Part shown: positions 16,244 to 23,417 of the stretch, piece by piece
How positions within the stretch are numbered: position 1 is the first letter of the stretch
Layout: each line of letters opens with the position of its first letter
Origin: Planctomycetota bacterium
GTDB taxonomy: Bacteria; Planctomycetota; Phycisphaerae; Phycisphaerales; UBA1924
DNA: 35,592 nt
Direction of reading: 5' to 3'
NCBI GenBank assembly: GCA_017303555.1
Contig: JAFLCN010000031.1
Coordinates: 1-35,592 of the forward strand
Translations under genes and position numbers: made by a program
The notes under the pieces: generated by a model
What the model was told of the DNA's origin: nothing
Seen by the model: only the letters and a program-made list of their open reading frames with translations
The model's database searches: none

Positions 16244-17059
16244 TCAGGCCGCAGCGGTGTTGTCGGTGGTGGGGGCAGGGGTGGCGACGGCGGCGGAAGG
16301 GTCCTCGCCGCGCACGAGCGCCGCAAAGACGCGGTAGTCCAGCGGGATCTCCTCGGGCAGACCCAAGCGGTTCTTGGCGACGTGCGCCGGACGCTCGACG
16401 GTGCGGATGATCCGCTCGCCGGTGGAGACGCCGTTGTGCTTGGCCTTGTTGAACCCCTCGTCGACCTTGATGGTGTGGACCTTGTACGTGGCGAAGAGCA
16501 CCTCGTCGGCCCACTCCTGCACCAGCGCCGACGCGAGCTTGTGCAGGCGCGGCGAGTAGCGGTCGTACGGCACGGTCTCGGGGTTCTCGAACTTCTCGAT
16601 CTTGGCATGGGCGATAAGCACGACCGTCATGCCGCGATCAGTGCGGAGGGCATCGAGCGCACCGAGCACAGCCCGCCACTTGTCGACCGCGAAGGCAAAG
16701 CCCTTCGCATACCCGATCTTCTCGATGTTCTCGACGCTCTCGTCGGCGCAGACTTCACCCCAGATGAGGCGTTCGAGCCAGTCCAGGCTATCGATAACGA
16801 CGGTGCGGTAATCGTGGTCGCCTGAGTACAACGACTCGAGCGCCGCCATCACCTCGCCGAGACTGCGGGCGAGCGGGAAGCTCTCGCAGTCGATGTCGGC
16901 CAGGCCGTCCTCCGTCGGAACGAAGATGGGCCTCTCGGCCATCGCGCCGAAGGTGCTCTTGCCGATGCCGTGCGTGCCGTACAACATCACGCGGCGGGGA
17001 CGGGCCTTGCGGCCCTTGCTGATCTGGTTCATGAGGGTGGCGGTCGCGGTTGCGGGCAT
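16244..17059 (-). CDS. Sak4-like RecA-fold ATPase (AAA_24), phage recombination
   Basis: 271 aa from ATG 17059 (GGAG 5 nt upstream). P-loop LYGTHGIGKSTF at about residues 27-38, Walker B RTVVIDSLDWL, and a conserved IAHAKIEKFENPE segment, as in single-strand annealing/strand-exchange proteins of the Sak4 group. It pairs with the DUF669 gene downstream. The frame stays open to ATG 17209, and GTG 17203 sits at the same offset from motif copy 2 as the GTG of the gpW-like gene does from copy 1. A 48- to 50-residue N-terminal extension (containing LVRLGQGAFTRDIWPHDLDR) is therefore possible. I chose 17059 because the conserved fold starts there. Confidence 0.85.
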   Translation of the reverse strand: MPATATATLMNQISKGRKARPRRVMLYGTHGIGKSTFGAMAERPIFVPTEDGLADIDCESFPLARSLGEVMAALESLYSGDHDYRTVVIDSLDWLERLIWGEVCADESVENIEKIGYAKGFAFAVDKWRAVLGALDALRTDRGMTVVLIAHAKIEKFENPETVPYDRYSPRLHKLASALVQEWADEVLFATYKVHTIKVDEGFNKAKHNGVSTGERIIRTVERPAHVAKNRLGLPEEIPLDYRVFAALVRGEDPSAAVATPAPTTDNTAAA

Positions 17060-17208
17060 GGGGTCTCCGTGTTTGGGGAGTGAGCGATCGAGGTCGTGGG
17101 GCCAGATGTCGCGGGTGAACGCGCCTTGGCCGAGGCGGACAAGCGGGACGCCGTCGACGGCTTGGCCTTGCGGTTGAACCAGCGGGGTGCAGGCAGGGGG
17201 CACGCCCA

Positions 17209-17242
17209 TACCCCTCTGCCCGAACCCGCCGGATGTCGCGCG
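17209..17242 (-). promoter_or_regulatory. Triplicated bipartite motif, copy 2
   Basis: CGCGCGACA, 13 nt, GGCAGAGGGGTA on the minus strand, abutting the sigma-factor stop codon and facing the ATPase/DUF669/RusA/helicase operon. After the right block both copy 1 and copy 2 have 5 nt and then GTGCCCC. That extends the similarity beyond the two blocks. Confidence 0.6.
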
Positions 17243-17815
17243 CTAGTTGGCGGCCGGATCGAAATCAGCCAGGTGCGCCCGAAGCCGAAGCACCAGGCGG
17301 TTCACCGTCCCGCGGTGGACGCCGCGCTCCGCCGCGATCTCCGGGACCGACTTGCCCGCCAGCAGGTCGCGGGCAAGCGCGAACAGGTCCTCCGGGAGGT
17401 CCGCGATCCGGACGGCCAGATCGATGCGCAGGTCAGCATCGGGGATGCCACGCTCGCGCGGGTCGGCGTAGTCGAAGCCCTCCGTGCCGAGCGGTGGCAG
17501 CGGCACCACGCGGGCGAGCGTCTCCGCCTCGCGGCGGAGTTGCCTGCACTTCTGTTTGTACCAGAGATCCATGACCCCCTTCATGAACGTCGTCCGCGAC
17601 GCGATCGCCGGGTCGAACCGGCGGAGGGCTCGCCAGATCTCGGCCGCCAGCTCTTGCCGCAGATCGTCGATCAGATCAGGGGTGAGCGAGTACAGGCGAC
17701 CGAGTCGCTCGGTGCGGAACCGCATTTGGCGGCGCGTGAGGCCGGGCAGATCCGGCAGTGCAGACGGTGATTGGTCGACGGTGACGATCGGCGAGTCGAT
17801 GGGTTGTGCGAGCAT
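17243..17815 (-). CDS. ECF-like sigma-70 family factor of the phage
   Basis: 190 aa from ATG 17815 (GGAAG 6 nt upstream); GTG 17845 is an alternative. Residues about 20-105 look like sigma region 2 (RRQMRFRTERLGRLYSL, DLRQELAAEIWRALRRFDP, and a basic YKQKCRQLRREAE helix). Residues about 130-185 look like region 4: LPEDLFALARDLLAG, then an HTH with EIAAERGVHRGTVNRLVLRLRAHL. Regions 1 and 3 are absent, as in ECF factors. It would redirect host RNA polymerase to phage promoters. It is the first gene of the early operon, with an operator-like region ahead of it and motif copy 2 right behind it. Confidence 0.8.
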   Translation of the reverse strand: MLAQPIDSPIVTVDQSPSALPDLPGLTRRQMRFRTERLGRLYSLTPDLIDDLRQELAAEIWRALRRFDPAIASRTTFMKGVMDLWYKQKCRQLRREAETLARVVPLPPLGTEGFDYADPRERGIPDADLRIDLAVRIADLPEDLFALARDLLAGKSVPEIAAERGVHRGTVNRLVLRLRAHLADFDPAAN

Positions 17816-17953
17816 GGTTTGCTTCCGTGCTGGTGAGTGGTTCACACCGCACGTCGCGGCGTGTTCACCAGCCGGTTGGGCTTGCAGAACAGCGCGCAGA
17901 AAAGCACGCGATACTCACCGCGGGCCTGAAATCACGAGGCCAAAGCACAGCAG

Positions 17954-17992
17954 AAGTGCATCTTGCACTTACAGCAATCAACTCAAAGTGCA
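17954..17992. promoter_or_regulatory. Repeated TTGCACTT operator-like sites before the sigma-factor gene
   Basis: AAGTGCA (17954-17960), TCT, TGCACTT (17964-17970) form a perfect dyad, and a third AAGTGCA lies at 17986-17992. On the minus strand the third copy reads TTGCACTT and can serve as a -35 box (TTGCAC); about 16 nt further is TGTAAG, a weak -10. A repressor bound to the dyad would block this promoter. The local A/T content is higher than in the flanking genes. Confidence 0.5.
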
Positions 17993-18006
17993 AAAACTGG
18001 TGGGCG

Positions 18007-19002
18007 TCAGCGGCCTCGTCCGACACGCCCGAATCCGGAGTTCCACAGCGCATCCGGATCGTTCACAAGCGAGTACAGCTTGCGCACGGAATCGGCGTCC
18101 GAGTCATTGAAGACGCGCGTGACGGCGTAGGCCTTCACCTTGGCCGTGGCAGCGATCTGCGACTTGGTCACACGTGGCAGGCTGGTCGGCATGCCCTGGC
18201 CATCCCGGAGACGAGTGCGAATGAGCGCGACCCGATCCCGTGCCATCTCCGTGAGGGTCTTCTCGATGGCCTTGATGTTGCCCAGGCGATCCGCGCGTTT
18301 CTTCCGCTTGACCTTGACGCGACGCGGAGCAGCGACGTTGAGGCCGTTGCGCCGGACGAAGCGGTCGATGAAGCCTTGCCAGAGACCAGACGCGATGAAG
18401 CTGGCACCGTCCGACTCAAGGGCATCGTCTGCGGGGACGAGTGCGCCCTTGCGAGCCTCGACCCACTCGCGCAACTCGTCAGACCACCCGTCTGCAGTCG
18501 GTGTCAGGATGATCATGCCAAGGTCGCTTGACGACACCACCGACCTGATCGTGGTGCCGAGCGCCGTGGTGTCCGGCTCTGCCACGAACGTCACCGGGAA
18601 CCGGTCCGAGCCTGGGACACCCCAGGTGCCCAGCCGAAAGGACCCCGGAAGACCTTTGATTGGGGCGGTGGAGGTTTCGAGGGCCAGCGCCTTAGCGATC
18701 ACGGGCCGCAGACGCTTGAGGGAGATGTGCAAGAGTGTGTAGTCGTCCGGCGCGAGCTCTCGCCGGGGCGTGATTCCCCGATCGCAGACGGCGACAACGG
18801 TCCCGTTTCTGTGAACGACCACGCGCATGTCAGGGGCGTTCGGACGTGGAGACGCGACCACAGACGCGCGGCGTCCGTTGGCCTCCAGCAGGCCTTCGAT
18901 GCACCCGAAGTCGTCCCCGCAAAGCGACCGCCACTCTGCGTACGGCGCGGCGTCCGCGGGCGCGATCTCAAGACGATGCCACAAGTGCCCGAGTGAGCCC
19001 AT
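18007..19002 (-). CDS. Unrecognised protein (331 aa), accessory gene
   Basis: ATG 19002 with GGAAGG 6 nt upstream; overlaps the preceding 396-aa gene by 35 nt. The N-terminal half is mixed alpha/beta (APYAEWRSLCGDDFGCIEGLL, then MRVVVHRNGTVVAVCD). A middle segment LGMIILTPTADGWSDELREWVEARKGALV looks like one Rossmann-type unit. The C-terminal part is strongly basic (RRVKVKRKKRADRLGNIKAIEKTL) and helical, suggesting nucleic-acid binding. I do not recognise a family. Lying between integration and early genes, it may be a cargo gene (superinfection exclusion or defence), together with its partner. Confidence 0.8.
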   Translation of the reverse strand: MGSLGHLWHRLEIAPADAAPYAEWRSLCGDDFGCIEGLLEANGRRASVVASPRPNAPDMRVVVHRNGTVVAVCDRGITPRRELAPDDYTLLHISLKRLRPVIAKALALETSTAPIKGLPGSFRLGTWGVPGSDRFPVTFVAEPDTTALGTTIRSVVSSSDLGMIILTPTADGWSDELREWVEARKGALVPADDALESDGASFIASGLWQGFIDRFVRRNGLNVAAPRRVKVKRKKRADRLGNIKAIEKTLTEMARDRVALIRTRLRDGQGMPTSLPRVTKSQIAATAKVKAYAVTRVFNDSDADSVRKLYSLVNDPDALWNSGFGRVGRGR

Positions 19003-20158
19003 CCGTTGCCTTCCCGCGGTCCTGGAGGAATCCGCGCAGTCCGAGCCAGCGGAGGATCACTTCGCTGTCGCTCTCTCGGGAGTACACGGCGTTGTTCGGC
19101 AGCACGATCCGGAGCTGCCCCTCCCGGCCCGTCTTGAAGACGACATTGAACGTCGCACTCATGAGCTTGACGCTGCGGGGGATGCCGCGACCCGCATCGT
19201 TCATGGCCCGGAACAGGTCACTCTTGGAGCGAGGGCGCTCGACGAGGTCGATAGCCTTGGGATGAGCCCAGTCCAACCCGCGAAGCCAAACCGCCTCGAG
19301 CTCAGGCACATCGTCGCAGCGCAAGCACGCTTGCTCCCTCTCCAGAATGGGCTTGAGCGTGTACTTCGCCGGCAATCCTTCGGCGAGAAAGAGCTGCGAG
19401 TGAGTAAACAGGTGATGCCCCACGTGCTCCAAGTACGCTCGCACGTCGGCGTCGTGCTTCGCGTTGACCTGCATCTCGCCCTGCGAGTGGTCGTAGATCA
19501 GAACGTCGAACCGTTCCGGATGGAAGATGATGTGCTGACGGCCACCCGTGAGCGGATCAACAGATACATCGCGATGGGCCACGTCGGCGCGACGGATCAT
19601 CTGCCGAAAGCCTGTAGTCGTCGGGAAATGGAATACGCGCACACCCGACCCGCGTCCGCGCCCGACGAAGTCCTGCTCCAGCCCGTCCTCGTACCCCTTG
19701 AGCACATGGTCAGGAACCCCGGAGACGATTGGCGGGTCGGCGGTGAGCGCGAAGTGGCTACGGAAGAGACGACGCGCAAGAGGCAGGCGCTCGGCGTAGA
19801 TTCGCTCAAGTGACTCGGTCCCGTCGAGCAGAAGGAGGACCACAAGGTCGGCAGTGCTTGGGGTCGGCCCGATGTCGAGGCCGAGACGCTTCGCCTCATC
19901 AAGGAGAAGCTCGTGGTTCCCGCTCGTCGACATCTCGTCGATGACGCCGATCCGGTCGATCAGCTCCGCCGAGAGGCCGGAGACTTCGCCGCACATCACG
20001 CGTCGAATGGCTTCGTCGTCCAATCCGTCTCGAAGGAACACACCGTGGGGTTCAAGCTCGTTTCGGTATTGCTGGAAGAACCGAGACTGGAGCTTCGGAT
20101 CGATGCTATTGAGCGACCCCGGGTTGACCCATCTACCTGCGCGCAGACTCTTGGACAT
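18968..20158 (-). CDS. Unrecognised protein (396 aa), accessory gene
   Basis: ATG 20158 with GGAG 6 nt upstream. Features: STADLVVLLLLDGTESLERIY (a hydrophobic core strand followed by a helix), a central GFRQMIRRADVAHRDV segment, the strand pattern QHIIFHPERFDVLIYDHSQGEMQVNAK, a Cys pair LRCDD preceded by EREQAC, and a beta-rich end GREGQLRIVLPNNAVYSRESDSE. No family is recognised and no catalytic motif is evident. Its tail overlaps the 331-aa gene by 35 nt, so the two are likely one functional unit. It is a candidate abortive-infection or exclusion system of the prophage, by position only. Confidence 0.8.
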   Translation of the reverse strand: MSKSLRAGRWVNPGSLNSIDPKLQSRFFQQYRNELEPHGVFLRDGLDDEAIRRVMCGEVSGLSAELIDRIGVIDEMSTSGNHELLLDEAKRLGLDIGPTPSTADLVVLLLLDGTESLERIYAERLPLARRLFRSHFALTADPPIVSGVPDHVLKGYEDGLEQDFVGRGRGSGVRVFHFPTTTGFRQMIRRADVAHRDVSVDPLTGGRQHIIFHPERFDVLIYDHSQGEMQVNAKHDADVRAYLEHVGHHLFTHSQLFLAEGLPAKYTLKPILEREQACLRCDDVPELEAVWLRGLDWAHPKAIDLVERPRSKSDLFRAMNDAGRGIPRSVKLMSATFNVVFKTGREGQLRIVLPNNAVYSRESDSEVILRWLGLRGFLQDRGKATDGLTRALVASS

Positions 20159-20315
20159 CCGAAACTCCGGCTAGACACGAGTCCCCCGCAGCCTCCGCCG
20201 CGAGCCCGCCCAGTACGCCTGGCGGGAGTATTCGGACCACAGTGTATCTCTCCGGCACGCGCCGAGGCAGGTAGTCAAACCACCACGCCGGGACTTCACG
20301 GATACCTAAGTACAT
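20133..20315 (-). CDS. Possible small protein (60 aa)
   Basis: A protein-like frame (MYLGIREVPAWWFDYLPRRV, later YTVVRILPPGVLGGLAAEAAG) runs to a stop 26 nt inside the 396-aa gene. Third codon positions are moderately GC-biased, as in neighbouring genes. ATG 20315 lacks a clear Shine-Dalgarno sequence; the frame stays open to ATG 20402, which would overlap the HTH gene. It could be the first gene of the unknown cluster or merely intergenic DNA. Confidence 0.4.
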   Translation of the reverse strand: MYLGIREVPAWWFDYLPRRVPERYTVVRILPPGVLGGLAAEAAGDSCLAGVSDVQESARR

Positions 20316-20359
20316 ACCAACGCTGCGTTTGGGATGCGACAGCCAGTGCGTGGAGGTGT

Positions 20360-20788
20360 CTATCGCGGGAGGTCGAGCCAAGCCCGTCGCTGCGCGGACC
20401 ATTCCACAAGTGACGTTACTTTGCGTAGTTCATGCTCCGTTATGGGATCACGCCCATTTGCTACCTGTGGCAGATGCAAGACCGCTTCCTGTATGTCCGG
20501 GGCGAGGTGCAGAAGATTCATGATCTGCGTCACGCGGGCACGTGTGACGTGCCCGACCTCCGCCAACTCCGCCTGCGTAGATACGGCTCCAGTCCTGATG
20601 AGGGAGTCGAACCGAATCGCGAGCGCCATCAACCGCGCGACCCGCGGCACCCGGCCGGGCGTTGCCGATTGGTCTCCCGATTCCGAAGTCGAGACCCCCC
20701 GCTCCCGTCCCCGCACGACAAATCGCGCGGTCATCGTGACCGGGATCGCTTCTGCGTTAATGCGGGGTTGTCGTGAGGGGCTGGTCAT
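20360..20788 (-). CDS. ParB/KorB-like HTH protein of the recombinase module
   Basis: 142 aa; ATG overlaps the recombinase stop as ATGA. After a disordered, Arg/Ser-rich 50 residues comes ARLMALAIRFDSLIRTG and an HTH of ParB type, TQAELAEVGHVTRARVTQIM, then NLLHLAPDIQEAVLHLP and a WSAQRRAWLDL end. Proteins of this shape regularly follow large serine recombinases that are paired with DUF2924 genes. It probably binds DNA near the attachment site as a directionality or regulatory factor, but that role is inferred. Confidence 0.8.
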   Translation of the reverse strand: MTSPSRQPRINAEAIPVTMTARFVVRGRERGVSTSESGDQSATPGRVPRVARLMALAIRFDSLIRTGAVSTQAELAEVGHVTRARVTQIMNLLHLAPDIQEAVLHLPQVANGRDPITEHELRKVTSLVEWSAQRRAWLDLPR

Positions 20789-22374
20789 GCGCTCGGTGAG
20801 TCCGATTGTGAAGCCTCCGGCTTGAAGGTGATCGCAACGTTCTGGGTTTGCCCGTCGTACTCGACGGATGCGATGACGACGTGGAGGAACTCGGCTCGCT
20901 CGGCCTGCGTCATGGCGTTCCAGACCCCGTCGAACGCCTCCACCGCACCGGCCACTTCATCCTCGTCGATCAGTCGTTCGGCGTCTGCAGCCACCTGCGC
21001 GGAGACGGCCGCCAGTGTCCGCCGCACCTGCTCGATCTCACGGCGTCTGGCGGCCGTCGGCTCCTCGTTCGAGAGTCGTTCGAGCACACCGCGGAGCCGC
21101 GTCTGCTCGGCGAGGCGGTTCCCGGCGGCATCGCGGAGCAGGTCGATCGCCCGATCAACGACGAGCGTCATCTGCGGGGAGTCGGCCAGCAGCGACTTGA
21201 CCTGCTCGAGCACGAACGCCTCGAGCGCCGGGCCGGGCAGCGACGGGGCCGCGCAGTGCTGCCGTCCGCGCTTCGCGGCGTTGGCGCAGACGTAGTAGCG
21301 GTAGCGGGTCCGTGTCCCATCGGGCTTCTTCTTCGAGGCGCTGCTCGGCGACATCGCGTAACCGCACCCCTTGCACCGGACCAGTCCGCCCAGGAGCGCA
21401 CCGGTGGAGTTCTTGACGCTGGCACCGCCGCGCTCGCCCGCAAGCTTCAACTGCGCCTGAACGCGGCGGAAGATGTCCTCTTCGACGATCGCCTCGTGCT
21501 CACCGTCGTACACTGCACCGTTGTGCGGCACCTTCCCGACATACAGCGGGTTTCGGAGCAGCCGCGAAATGATCGTCTTGTCGAACTCCCGGTTACCCAC
21601 CTTGCGCCCGGCCGTTGTGGTCCACGACTTGGTGGTCCACCCGCGGCTGTTGCACTCGTCCGCGACGCGGAGGATGCTCCCCGCCTCCAGGTACAGCTCA
21701 AAGATGCGGCGGACCCGCTCCGCCTCGGCTTTGTTGACCACCAACCGTCGCCCGGTGAACGGCGCGGGCGCGGGCACGAAGTCATAGCCCAGGATGGGCT
21801 TGCCGTGCTGGTACTTGCCCTTGCGGCGGGCCGAGGCGATCTTGTCGCGCGTCCGCTCGGAGATGATCTCCCGCTCGAACTGCGCGAAGGACAGCAGGAT
21901 GTTCAGCGTCAGGCGACCCATCGAGTGCGTCGTGTTGAACTGCTGGGTGACCGACACGAACGACACGCCCTTGCGGTCGAAGAGCGCCATCAGCCGGGCG
22001 AAGTCCATCAGTGACCGGCTGAGGCGGTCCACCTTGTAGACCACCACGCAGTCGACCTTCCCCGCCTCGATGTCGTCCATCAGGCGCTTGAGCGCGGGCC
22101 GGTCCATGTTGCCGCCGGTGAAGCCGCCGTCGTCATAGCGGTCCGGGACGCAGGACCACCCCTCGTTCTTCTGGCTGGCGATGTACGCGACCGCGCTCTC
22201 CCGCTGCGCGTCGAGCGAGTTGAACTCCTGGCTCAGCCCCTCCTCCGTGCTCTTGCGCGTGTAGATCGCGCAGCGGACGCACTTGGCACCCCGAGTAGTA
22301 GCGGGCCCGCTGACCGTGACTTCGGCCGATGCGCGGCGGGAAACGCCAGCACCCCTTGTGCTTGATGCGTTCAT
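20785..22374 (-). CDS. Large serine recombinase (integrase/resolvase)
   Basis: 529 aa. Resolvase domain about residues 34-185 with catalytic Ser in IYTRKSTEEG, the GFTGGNMDRPALKRLM segment and the Arg-containing YKVDRLSRSLMDF. The Recombinase domain follows (GRRLVVNKAEAERVRRIFELYL, TIISRLLRNPLYVGKV). Next is a zinc ribbon (CKGCGYAM, then YYVCANAAKRGRQHC) and a coiled-coil region rich in Leu/Arg/Glu (about 410-480). It inserts and excises the element through a Ser-DNA link. Stop and start codons overlap by 4 nt on both sides. The first 30 residues are variable. It probably serves as the prophage integrase and lies near the prophage end. Confidence 0.94.
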   Translation of the reverse strand: MNASSTRGAGVSRRASAEVTVSGPATTRGAKCVRCAIYTRKSTEEGLSQEFNSLDAQRESAVAYIASQKNEGWSCVPDRYDDGGFTGGNMDRPALKRLMDDIEAGKVDCVVVYKVDRLSRSLMDFARLMALFDRKGVSFVSVTQQFNTTHSMGRLTLNILLSFAQFEREIISERTRDKIASARRKGKYQHGKPILGYDFVPAPAPFTGRRLVVNKAEAERVRRIFELYLEAGSILRVADECNSRGWTTKSWTTTAGRKVGNREFDKTIISRLLRNPLYVGKVPHNGAVYDGEHEAIVEEDIFRRVQAQLKLAGERGGASVKNSTGALLGGLVRCKGCGYAMSPSSASKKKPDGTRTRYRYYVCANAAKRGRQHCAAPSLPGPALEAFVLEQVKSLLADSPQMTLVVDRAIDLLRDAAGNRLAEQTRLRGVLERLSNEEPTAARRREIEQVRRTLAAVSAQVAADAERLIDEDEVAGAVEAFDGVWNAMTQAERAEFLHVVIASVEYDGQTQNVAITFKPEASQSDSPSA

Positions 22375-22889
22375 GCGGACCCCTTCTTGGTCAGGCCAAA
22401 GAAGAGGAACCCGTTCCAGTGCGAGCCGGTGATCGCCGTCGCCACGGCCGACAGGGAGCGATACGTCCTCCCCTTGTGCTCGAAGCCGTGGGGCAGCACC
22501 GTCACCTCGTGCTCAACCCCCTTGAACGTGCGTAGAAGCACGCTGCCCGGCGCGGGCAGGCGGTCGGCCCCGGCGGAGGCGATTCGCCCGGTGACCGTCA
22601 CGAGCCGCGCCCCGACTCGGGGTTCGTTGCCCTCGCGTTCCCCGGGCGGCCGAACCCGCACGTCGACGTCCCGGGCCAACTCCGCCGCCCGACGGCGGGC
22701 CCGTTCGGATAGGTCCCCCTCCGCCAACGCCTGGATGCGCCAAGCGACCCGTCGGTAAAGCCACTGGCGGTTGCCCGAGGCCGTTGGCTCGCCAAAGACC
22801 TCCGCATAGCGCTCCCGGAGCCGCGAGACGGGCATGTCCCGCAGATCGTCGATCTGTTGCTGGATGGTGCTGGCTGCCGTCGTTTTCAT
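22371..22889 (-). CDS. DUF2924 protein of the recombinase module
   Basis: 172 aa, ATG overlapping the upstream stop as ATGA and the recombinase start likewise. Family hallmarks: QQQIDDLRDMPVSRLRERYAEVFGEP, RQWLYRRVAWRIQALAEG, GSVLLRTFKGVEHEVTVLPHGFEHKGRTYRSLSAVA and ITGSHWNGFLFFGL. DUF2924 proteins nearly always sit directly before a large serine recombinase. The C-terminal part resembles a small DNA-binding fold (RAMA-like), but the biochemical role is not established. Confidence 0.9.
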   Translation of the reverse strand: MKTTAASTIQQQIDDLRDMPVSRLRERYAEVFGEPTASGNRQWLYRRVAWRIQALAEGDLSERARRRAAELARDVDVRVRPPGEREGNEPRVGARLVTVTGRIASAGADRLPAPGSVLLRTFKGVEHEVTVLPHGFEHKGRTYRSLSAVATAITGSHWNGFLFFGLTKKGSA

Positions 22890-23155
22890 CGTCCGTCAGG
22901 CTCCTTCGGGTAGCATCGTCCCGGGCTCTCCGGTTCGGGACGGTGCCGTTCACCCGCAGGCACACTGAGGGCGGCATGCTCCGCGAGTTCAAGTCCCGCC
23001 CGAGAGGAATCGGGATGCTCGACGCTCCCGCCCAAGTTGTGGGCGCTTGCGTCGATCAGGCGTGCCGTAGCCACTGCGAGGATCTCGGCGGCGCGGGCCG
23101 GAAGGCACAGCGTGCCCGTCGGTGTCGGGTTGTTTGGTGCTCTGTGTTGTGGCAT
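22886..23155 (-). CDS. Small protein opening the recombinase operon (89 aa)
   Basis: ATG 23155 lies just after an 8-bp hairpin and 26 nt after motif copy 3; the stop overlaps the DUF2924 start as ATGA. One helix is clear (RAAEILAVATARLIDASA); the rest is Pro/Glu/Arg-rich. Several recombinase modules carry a short frame at this place, and the exact 4-nt overlap argues for real translation. Function unknown. Confidence 0.6.
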   Translation of the reverse strand: MPQHRAPNNPTPTGTLCLPARAAEILAVATARLIDASAHNLGGSVEHPDSSRAGLELAEHAALSVPAGERHRPEPESPGRCYPKEPDGR

Positions 23156-23157
23156 TC

Positions 23158-23179
23158 GGCGAGGGACTCAACCCTCGCC
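23158..23179 (-). other. 8-bp hairpin between motif copy 3 and the recombinase operon
   Basis: GGCGAGGG / CCCTCGCC with a 6-nt loop, ending 2 nt before the ATG at 23155. It could hide the start or mark a leader RNA. There is no T-tract, so a terminator is unlikely. The loop sequence superficially resembles a T-arm, but no tRNA surrounds it. Confidence 0.5.
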
Positions 23180-23181
23180 CT

Positions 23182-23215
23182 TACCCCTCTGCCAACCAGC
23201 CGGAGTTGTCGCGCG
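23182..23215 (-). promoter_or_regulatory. Triplicated bipartite motif, copy 3
   Basis: CGCGCGACA, 13 nt, GGCAGAGGGGTA on the minus strand, 26 nt ahead of the recombinase-operon ATG. It begins where the broken vsr reading frame loses its likeness, so the element's edge probably lies close to 23,215-23,225. Confidence 0.6.
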
Positions 23216-23224
23216 GCGGTGCGA

Positions 23225-23375
23225 TGGAGGCTGACGGCCTTGTGGTTCGCGGAAAAGCCCAAGTCGGGCTTTCCAGGAAGCGATTTCGTGTGAAGTCGAT
23301 AGCGAAACCCACTGCGTGAACGAGCCGACGGACAACTACCTCCGGACCAGTTTCGTTCGACCGTAGTCGCGACAT
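23225..23375 (-). pseudogene. vsr: vsr (very-short-patch repair endonuclease) remnant, frameshifted and truncated
   Basis: From ATG 23375 the frame reads MSRLRSNETGPEVVVRRL and then VHAVGF, the usual Vsr N-terminus. A one-base loss near 23310 shifts the frame: the next phase continues as GFRYRLHTKSLPGKPDL, exactly the following Vsr segment with its metal-binding Asp. Likeness fades by about 23225, before the catalytic HGCFWH-type part, and phage-module DNA begins. Vsr repairs T:G mismatches from deaminated 5-methylcytosine and is normally encoded beside a cytosine methyltransferase. Here it lies 42 nt behind the methyltransferase gene, in the same direction. It cannot be functional. Confidence 0.75.
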
Positions 23376-23417
23376 GTTCTTGCTTCGCTGTGCTTCAGTG
23401 GGCCTAACGGCAAAGGC

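Noticed and set aside
23158..23179. T-arm-like hairpin taken as a tRNA
   Set aside because: Only one stem-loop is present; no acceptor, D-arm or anticodon arm can be formed from the flanks.
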